Shown here in pieces: positions 37,985-46,000 of a stretch of DNA of 64,000 bases (position 1 is the stretch's first letter; every line of letters begins with the position of its first letter). A model generated the notes under the pieces. The model saw only the letters and a list, made by a program, of their open reading frames with translations. It was not told the origin of the DNA and ran no database searches. A program made the translations under genes and the position numbers. The DNA comes from Stentor roeselii (lineage: Eukaryota; Ciliophora; Heterotrichea; Heterotrichida; Stentoridae). Location: assembly GCA_006503475.1 (NCBI GenBank), contig RSEH01000209.1, positions 23,139-87,138 of the forward strand. Reading direction: 5' to 3'.

Positions 37985-39079
37985 ATGGAACACTTGGCTA
38001 AAGTTCTTCAACAAATAAAGCCTTCAAGAGACCTTCTCTTGAATCATAGACTATACCAGTCTGTCAAATCCATCCCAGATACAAAGGTTTTCATGAAAAA
38101 TCACATTTTTGCAGTCTGGGACTTTATGTCATTACTAAAATCCATGCAGCTGAAATTAACTGGAACAAAAATTCCTTGGGTGCCGTGTAATGACCGAATT
38201 TCTACTTATTTTGTGAACTCAATAGTTCTTGCTGAAGAAAGTGATGACCTTAGTATTTGCTCAGACAGCTCCATATCTCATTATGAGCTGTACTTGGAAG
38301 CTATGGCAGAACTTGGAGGATTTTCAGAACCGATTGAACGGCTCATAAAAGACCTGAAACAAGATATAGCTTTTGGACCAGCCATTAAGCAGAACATTAA
38401 GGACTATTCAAAAATTATTTCAAAATCAACTTTTGAGTTCACTAGAAAAAACCTCGAAATTTCAACTATGGGAAATATTGAACAAGTGACATCTTTTTTC
38501 ATATTCGGTAGAGAAGACCCAATTCCTGAAATGTTTACTTCGATTATTAAAGAAATCGATAAAAATAATATAAAAGCAGAAAAATTTAAAAAATATTTGG
38601 ATCGACATGTAACCCTGGATGGTGATGAGCATGGGCCTATGTCTATGAAATTATTGTGTAGAATATGTGGAAATGACTCTCAGAAATGGAATATTGTTTT
38701 AGAATCAGCATTAGAAGCGATTCAGGAAAGAATTAAACTTTGGGATGGCATCCTTTTAGAATTAGGAAAAAAACCGACATTATATGAAACTGCTGGAGGT
38801 TTCAATGGGATTTATAAAGCTCTTAGTGAACATAGAGAAGATATCATAATCGGAAGTGAAAATATAAATAATAGAGTGATTGAATTAGCGAAAGCTATCG
38901 GTTCTATTATTGGAGGTCCTTCTTTTGAAAATCAAGTTTTTAACGCTGGAAAATTGGATTATGAGGAAGCTGGAGAAGTGATTGGGAATGAAGTGAGGAT
39001 AAGGAATGTTGAGTTAGATCCAAAAGTTATTGCGATGGAGGTCAATAAAATGAAAGGACTCTTGAAAGCAAGAGTTTAG
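37985..39079 (+). CDS. DUF3050 protein (heme-oxygenase-like fold) with C-terminal extension
   Basis: The first 245 or so of 364 residues match DUF3050: H-x-L-Y ... F-M-K-N-H-I-F-A-V-W-D-F-M-S-L-L-K, P-W-V-P, N-x-I-V-L-A-E-E-S-D, S-H-Y-E-L-Y-L-E-A-M, and later R-H-V-T-L-D-G-D-E-H-G-P. The Glu/His/Asp set is typical of heme-oxygenase-like diiron oxidases, so an iron-dependent oxygenase activity is plausible but unproven. The last 110 residues are an extra helical domain with no recognised match. The family is known mainly from bacteria, so lateral transfer is possible. The start is TATAAATG. Confidence 0.85.
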   Translation: MEHLAKVLQQIKPSRDLLLNHRLYQSVKSIPDTKVFMKNHIFAVWDFMSLLKSMQLKLTGTKIPWVPCNDRISTYFVNSIVLAEESDDLSICSDSSISHYELYLEAMAELGGFSEPIERLIKDLKQDIAFGPAIKQNIKDYSKIISKSTFEFTRKNLEISTMGNIEQVTSFFIFGREDPIPEMFTSIIKEIDKNNIKAEKFKKYLDRHVTLDGDEHGPMSMKLLCRICGNDSQKWNIVLESALEAIQERIKLWDGILLELGKKPTLYETAGGFNGIYKALSEHREDIIIGSENINNRVIELAKAIGSIIGGPSFENQVFNAGKLDYEEAGEVIGNEVRIRNVELDPKVIAMEVNKMKGLLKARV

Positions 39080-39140
39080 TTAGATATAAGATTATTAGAT
39101 TTCATAAATTTACCTAAAAGATTCATTATTTAAAATATTA

Positions 39141-40496
39141 ATGGATGAAATAGAATCTTCACTAAAAATTGAGGGATTTTTCAACGAGATGAAACATTTG
39201 ATATATAAAATTGATTCACCTCAAGGTAATTTATTAACATTCAAGTGAGTTAAACTTAGAGTTGAATCAGAAAGATTTACATATATTGACCTCTCTTTTT
39301 CCGATTCCGAAGAATTGATTAAAACATGTACTTAACACAAAGGCAAAACAAAGCTAAGAAAAACAGGAAAAAATCAAGTAGTCCTTTACATCTACCCAGA
39401 ACAACACAGCCCAACCTCTTTCATCGGTATAAAAACCAGCAAAGGCGATCATTCTCACTTTAATCTAACATACACAAGCCACCCAGCCCCTATCCTCCAA
39501 GAACTCCATTCAACTCAATCCCTAACCCTTCAGTCACCCTCATATTTTTTTCATTCAATCGATCCTGAATGCAAAAGACTAGAAATTCTTCTATTCCCAT
39601 CATCAGTAGAAATATGTTTCAGCTTTGAAGACCGTTATCCTGAATCCAACAACATCGAATCACTTGACTCTTACCTAAGCCACGAACTCGACAAAACAGA
39701 CCAAATCAAAAGTTTAATTGACCAGGTCTGCCCCTTGGCCTATCCAAGCGACTCAAATCTTCACCAATCCCCAGATCCTCTCTCCAGATACTGCATAAAC
39801 CCTTCAGATCTCGGAAAACCCGCTGAAAAGCTTTTCTTAAAATTAACGCCCTTACACCCTGGGCCAGTTTCACTAACTATAAACAACTATCAAGAAAAAG
39901 ACCTGATATCTGCTGAGATTTTAAAGCTCAAGTCACAGTTTCAAGAGATTTTTCAAAATGACCTAGGATATGAGTTGTCTTTAAAGGAGAGGAAGTCAGA
40001 AGAAGTGATGAATAAGCCAGAGTTTACTTATGGAGAAGTTGAATTTCTGCCAATTATTCCTGTTTTTCAAAGCCTGCCAGTGCAGGCCAATGCGCGAGTT
40101 TGGGACCTGGGATGTGGAACAGGAAAGCTTTTAGCGACATTGTCGTTAGTTTTTCCATCATTCGAACTTTCAGGAGTTGAGTACCTGGAGTCCCTTTACC
40201 AACAGTGCAGGTCAAACCTATCAAAGTTATCCCAAGGGTCATTAATTTCCCTGATTCACGGCGATTTGCTATCAACAGACTGGTCTTCAGGAGACGTTGT
40301 GTACTGTGCAAACCTGTGTTTTCCCGAGTCTCTAAACAATCATCTATCCCTTCAAAGCACTTCATTAAAGCCAGGAAGTTTTTTGATCCTTTTAAAGCCA
40401 GTTGACTTGAAAGGTTTTACAAAGTGGCGAGAGTCTTCAATAGAAATGTCCTGGGGAAGTACTTCACTTTACATCTACCAACGACTTAATAGTTAA
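39141..40496 (+). CDS. DOT1-like class I methyltransferase with novel N-terminal domain
   Basis: Exons 39141-39244, 39260-39327 and 39343-40496 join to 441 residues. The C-terminal half has T-Y-G-E-V-E-F, like the DOT1 entry motif, then V-W-D-L-G-C-G-T-G-K-L-L (motif I) and G-V-E-Y (motif II acidic residue), so it is an S-adenosylmethionine methyltransferase related to DOT1. The substrate could be a histone Lys or another protein. The N-terminal 220 residues are a beta-rich domain with no recognised family. Both introns are needed to keep the frame open. The stop is only 2 nt before the next gene's ATG. Confidence 0.78.
39245..39259 (+). other. 15-nt intron 1 in the methyltransferase gene
   Basis: The sequence is GTGAGTTAAACTTAG, the only one of the eight introns starting GTG. 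Retention gives an immediate in-frame TGA. Confidence 0.85.
39328..39342 (+). other. 15-nt intron 2 in the methyltransferase gene
   Basis: The sequence is GTACTTAACACAAAG. Retention gives an in-frame TAA; removal joins T-C with K-T in phase. Confidence 0.85.
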
Positions 40497-40498
40497 TC

Positions 40499-41320
40499 AT
40501 GAAAAAAAAATGCCCTCTGACCTCAGTCACGCCACTTCCAGTGGACTTCGCAGATCGGGTGCTTCGACTTGAAATAAGCGTCGACGTCGAATGCTCAATC
40601 GAGTCTCTCCGGTCATTACTCGAGCTGTACTCCGTATGTTCCACTTAGCAAGCAATCGAGTTTTACGAGTCCATCAACGACCTGAAGTTCAAATACTACC
40701 AGGACCGCATGATCGAAATCCTTCAAAAGCAAAACAACCTGCTTCTTAAAAGCAAAGAAGAAGAATCACCTCCAAGACCTGCTCAACCCACTTTGATAGA
40801 AAAACGACAGGCTGACCAGACAATCAAAAAAAATGAAAATGAAACTCGCATGGTCACCAGACAGGTTTCAATGGACCTGCAAAATCAAAACCTTTCTTTT
40901 ATGAATCGCTTTAACAGTCGAAAAACAAGGAATATCAGCGCTGAGCCGAAAAATAAACTTCCTAAACTTAAACAGTCTTTAAATGTTCAGCATAAAAGAA
41001 GAAGCTCAGAAGGCGAATGTGATAAATCCGCAGGGTTGAGTATCACGAAAGAAGCTGAGGCTTTTGAGAAGGAACTGGAAGAAATCATGGAAAAGTCGGT
41101 GATGGAAAAGATTGAAAAAACAATGGAAATCAAGAAAAAGTACCTTGATGAAATCGATGAAATACAGAAAATGGGAGCAGGGCAAATTATTGACCAGCTG
41201 GTCAACCAGATGAGAAGTGCGATGGAAAAAGAACTGTTAGAGCTTGATGCTGGTTTAGAGGAAAAGAGAAAAGTTGCTATTCAGAAGATCCGTGACTTTA
41301 TATATACTAAAAATAAGTAG
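40499..41320 (+). CDS. Coiled-coil protein of unknown function
   Basis: Exons 40499-40633 and 40649-41320 give 268 residues. The N-terminal 45 residues are followed by a helical region, a basic middle rich in Arg, Lys and Ser, and a strong C-terminal coiled coil (about 170-260). No family is recognised. The start is fixed by the intron: exon 1 is open from the ATG at 40499 and joins in phase. That ATG begins 2 nt after the methyltransferase stop, so this gene has no room for a separate promoter unless it lies inside the methyltransferase coding sequence. Confidence 0.72.
40634..40648 (+). other. 15-nt intron in the coiled-coil gene
   Basis: The sequence is GTATGTTCCACTTAG, lying between codons; its last codon is TAG in the retained frame. 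Confidence 0.88.
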
Positions 41321-41373
41321 TAAATCTCGGACCAACACAAAAATTCACCACGAAATGGAAACCATTCATATAA

Positions 41374-42858
41374 ATGTCTGATCAAAAGGAGTCTAGGGAA
41401 ACACGACCTCGTGAAAAAATTACTCTGGACACCGTCATCCCACCTCTTCCGTCTAAAACTGAAAGACTTCCTCAACCTGATGAAGACCGGTTTGAAAGAG
41501 AGGTAAAGAACGTTGAGGCAAAGATTTCTAAACTAAGGGATAAGAAGAAGGGGGTGAATGATCAGATCAAAGTCAAAATCCAAGGAGGAAAAATGGAAAA
41601 CCAAGACCTTTCAGTGAAAGACTTCATCGACTCCAAAGTAACAAGTCGCAAAGAAAAATTTGCAGCAAGAGGCAAGCTCCGAGACGAGCTAAGCACCTTA
41701 AAGCACTCATTCTTCGAAATGATCGATGAACAAAAAAGAATCCGTCCTAAAATCAAGATATTCGACGTTCAAAAGACCCAAAACAAAATCGACGAGATCC
41801 AGAAACGCATCGAGACAACTTCTCTGACCCTTCAAGAAGAAAAAAAGTTAATTTTTGAACTTTCTGAACTCCAGATCTCTCTTCCACTCATCGATTCGCA
41901 CAACACCCGGGCCAAGATGATTGACGACAACAAAGCAAAGCAAGAAGTCTTAAAAAAGCAAATTGAAGCAATAAGCCTTGAAATTGACGACACCAACGCA
42001 GTGATCGACGACACACATGCGAAGATTAAAAGTTCTAAAGACCAGAGAGACACTGAAATTCCTCAAATGAAGAAGGAAAGAGAAGCAATTGATAAGGAAA
42101 TCGAAGAATTTGAAGCTGAAAGGAAAAAACTCTTTGATGATATGAGGGAAAAAAGACAGGCTTATAAAAAACAACAGTCGGAAATTAAACAGATTGAATG
42201 GATGACGAAAATGAAACAAAGACTCGTTGATCAGGAGGAAAGAAGGAAAAAAGATGAAGAAAGGGCAAAACTTGAAGAAGAAAATAAGCCTCATCCTTAT
42301 GCGAATGAAATTTTGTCTTGTGACGCTTTTGTCGCCTATCTTAACAAATACGTTCCTAAAGGTGAAGAGGAAAGGAAAGAAAGTGGAAATTCTGAGAAAA
42401 ATGATTATTTGCCTAATAAAGTTGACGCCGGAGCTAAAGAGTCAGAACAATGGTTCGGCGCTGTTACGAAAAAAGAGAAAAAAGGAAGGAAAAAGGTAAG
42501 AAAACCTGAAGGAATCACTCATCCTATCGACTTGCTTAATTTCTTTTCTTTACATGGACTTAAAGTTCCTCATTCCGGGCAAGAAATCAAAGAGTCCATC
42601 TTGAAACTTAATGAAATGAAAAATCATTGGGAAAAACTTGATACTAGGGAGGAGGTTAAAGAAAGCAATAAAAAGAAAGAAGATGCTGGTGAAAATAAGG
42701 GAAATGACGTCGCACTTAATCCTGTCGATTTCCCTGCACCGGCTGCGGTAGAAAGGGTGGAAAGCTTTGGAATCTTTGTTGATCAAGGACCTAGACCTGC
42801 ACAGGTTGAAGAGAATGTCAGGGGAAGAAGAGGAAAACGAAGGGGAGGAAGAAAGTAG
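41374..42858 (+). CDS. BFR1-like coiled-coil mRNP protein
   Basis: The 494-residue protein has a long K/E-rich coiled coil with repeated I-x-x-L-R/K patterns (about 40-310), a Lys-rich region, and a C-terminus of R-G-R-R-G-K-R-R-G-G-R-K. The order and composition resemble yeast Bfr1 and related nuclear-segregation-type proteins, which bind mRNPs and polysomes at the ER. The call rests on pattern, not on a sharp motif. The ATG is in TATAAATG, 53 nt behind the coiled-coil gene. Confidence 0.6.
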   Translation: MSDQKESRETRPREKITLDTVIPPLPSKTERLPQPDEDRFEREVKNVEAKISKLRDKKKGVNDQIKVKIQGGKMENQDLSVKDFIDSKVTSRKEKFAARGKLRDELSTLKHSFFEMIDEQKRIRPKIKIFDVQKTQNKIDEIQKRIETTSLTLQEEKKLIFELSELQISLPLIDSHNTRAKMIDDNKAKQEVLKKQIEAISLEIDDTNAVIDDTHAKIKSSKDQRDTEIPQMKKEREAIDKEIEEFEAERKKLFDDMREKRQAYKKQQSEIKQIEWMTKMKQRLVDQEERRKKDEERAKLEEENKPHPYANEILSCDAFVAYLNKYVPKGEEERKESGNSEKNDYLPNKVDAGAKESEQWFGAVTKKEKKGRKKVRKPEGITHPIDLLNFFSLHGLKVPHSGQEIKESILKLNEMKNHWEKLDTREEVKESNKKKEDAGENKGNDVALNPVDFPAPAAVERVESFGIFVDQGPRPAQVEENVRGRRGKRRGGRK

Positions 42859-43054
42859 GTGTCCTTTAATAGAAAAATTTAATATTCGTAGGGTTTTGGA
42901 ATTTAGTTGTTGGTTGAGAGGGGTTATTTTGAGGATTGGAGGTTATTTTTGTATGATTTGTTAATGATCTCATTTTTGGAGGTTTATTTATAATGATTTA
43001 AAATGGATTTACTTTATCATTTTTAATTGAATTCCAAATCATGCAATTACCTAT

Positions 43055-46000
43055 CTAATTCCTAACCCTCTCAATTTTTTTCTTTTTCAATAGTTTTTTC
43101 TTCTTATTCTTCTTTTCCTTCAACTTCGCAGCAAGTTCAGGTTGACTAACCATCCTCAACTTACGTTTAACTTTTTTCTCTAATTTAACTTTTCCTCTTT
43201 CCTCTTTAACATTTGAGTATTCCTTCAAAAACTCTTCCTGCGAGCGTCCAACATGAAGTTCTTTAAAAATTTCCTGCAAGACTTCCTTAATCTCAATTGC
43301 CTGACACGAGCTAAATACTAAAAGAGTTTTAATCAAGGCAGTTCTATCAAATTCCGAGTTATTCACAATAACAAGCAGTCCCTTCAACAGATTCAAAACT
43401 CTTTCATCCTCCAATCCTCTTCCAAAAAGCTTTCTACAAACAGCAGAAACCTTTCGAGAAGCCCGAGTCCCTGAAGCCTTTGAAACAATGTTAAAAACTC
43501 CTCTTGTCAAGGTGTTATTCTGAACAGCTTGCAAAGTAGCAGCGAGGAGTTCATCAGGACAAGACTGAAGCCATTCTAAAGTATTTTCATTCAAATTTTC
43601 TCCTTTTTCCAGGACTTTTTGAGTGAAGTCTAAGACTTCTGAGTAAACTCCTCCGAATCTCATCTGCCAGGCTGATAGAAAAGAAAGACTCACAAGAGAA
43701 GCTTCTGATTTTTTCACTTTTGAGAGAATTTCAGAGGATTTTATTTGTGACTCGAGAAGACCTTCTGAAATGCAGGAAGATAAAAAACGAAGGCATCCAA
43801 GATGAAGAGCTTTTTGGTTACTTCCTGCCCATTCAATGATTTTTATGAAGACTGAGGAATTTTGGTTGATTTTTACTGTTTTTAGACTGAGTTCTAAGTA
43901 TTTTTTTCGGTATTCTTCGATTTCCTCGTTGCAAAGAGCTGTGATCAGGGTTAGGAGGAGAAAATCGTAGTATTCTTTTAAAGCGTCGAAGGGAAGTTTG
44001 TCTAAAATTATGTGAACTGCCTGAAGAATCACTTCATTTGCGGAAGAACTTAAACAACCGATGTTTTTTACCAGGAAGTCCAGGTGGAAGTCTTTACGTT
44101 TTTCGGATAATGGATAGGTTAGAAGGAATTGGATGTAAAGGTTGCAGACTTGACTTGTTAGTGTCGCACTTGAAAGGATTATCCTTGGAAGTTCTTCGAT
44201 TGCGTCGTAGATTAACTCGTCCATCACTTTTAGACTGATGAAAAGTTTTAACAGTTTTAGAGATGAGCCTTGCATCTCCGGATTCTGCAAACAAAAAATA
44301 ACTTGACTAAGAACAGGCCTACAGATTTTTTCAGCATCAGTTGAATGTTTAATAAGAGCGCAAAGTGTTTTAAGTGCATGAATTGTGACTTCTTCTCCAG
44401 CCCTTTCAGCAACCGAAACAATCTTAGGCACTTCTTGAGAACTTCCCAAAACTTTCAGCACGTCAAGCGCTCCAATCACTGCCTCGTCTGAGTCAAGATC
44501 AAGACATTCCAAGGCTGCTTCTTTGCACTTGTTTGAAATTTCTGGATCGATTTCTACTGATTTTTGAACTCCTTGTTTCACAAGTCGCATTCCGAAGATT
44601 TTATGTGCTTTTGAAGTGGTTTCTTTTGGATTTGTGCGTGGTCTGGACCCGCTTGCTGCTCCAGGTTGGATTAAAAAGTTTTGGTTTTTAGGGGTTTCTT
44701 GGTTTTCTTGATGGGTTTTTTGTGTTGGTCGGTGAGAAATGAGAGAAAGTCCGAGACTTATATGGTCTTCTGGAGTGACTTGTTTGTTTTCTGACAACCC
44801 TTGTGCAACGAACTGCAAAGTTCTAGTAGAAGCCAGAAGTTCAGGAATAAGTCCAGGATCAATATTTTTCGATAAATGATAATAAGTCGAATACTGTTCA
44901 TACTCTAAAAGTACCTGATGAATAACCGGTAACATCTGTTTAGTCACCTGAATCGAGTCAGTTTTCAGCACACGTGTTAAAAACAAAGCAAAAAGTTCAG
45001 GATCTAAGCTATGATTAAACTCTTTCAACAAAAGTTCCTGTTTACACCCAACTTTCAACAACTCAAGCACAGCTTTCAAGACAGATTCTCGAGTTTCATC
45101 TTCTTTCTTTTTAAATTCATTACAAAGAATTAACAGCAATTTTGCAGTTTCAATATTTTTAGTCCCTTTCGACTGCAAACTGATAATTTTAAACAAACCA
45201 GCGACAACATATTTCCTTACAACAGGTCTTCTTTTATCCTTTTTGTCAATAATTCTCTTTCTCAGCTTAGGCATGACTTTGGAGTACAAAGTCTGACAAG
45301 ACCTTTCATCAGGAGGTGAATAAGAAACCAACATATTTGCAATAGCCTTGGTAACCAAATGTTCATCATTATCAAATTGATTCATAAGATTTTTAAGAAG
45401 TTTGTAAAAATCATGCCAGGAGAGTTTCGACGAATAATCCGCAATCAAAGTGCTTAAAGCATGTGTAAAGTTGTGCTGGTAACTTGACTTACTTGAAGAC
45501 TTAAACATGTAAAAGATAAGCAAAGGAATTATCAGTTTTTTTATCAGAGGAACAGGCGCTTCAGTGCTGTTCGTCAATGAACGGATCCTTCGATGTATCT
45601 GAAGATGACCAAAGTTTAAAATCGCGCTGAGGTCTGCCTGGACATTAGACAAAGGACCTGCTAATTTATTCCAAACATTTAAAACAGACCTGACCTGTTC
45701 TTCATCTCTGCATCTTTTCAAGCAATTAGAAAGAACATCTTCCAATCCATTTAGATTTGAAAAGCTGACAAATGCATTCCCTGCAGCAGTTCTAATTCCA
45801 AGTTCAGAAGAAATAACAAAGTGAGTCAAACACGAAACAACTGCTTTCGGCTCATTAAAAGATTCAGTCTTCATTAGATGTAGAGCTTCTAACTGACTTT
45901 CATAACATTTTTCAGTGATCAGGCCCTTTCGTCGTGTCGCTGATAGCTTTTCCAGCACGTTTTTATCAGGCTCGTCTAAGGCGCAGGCAAGTATCGGCAC

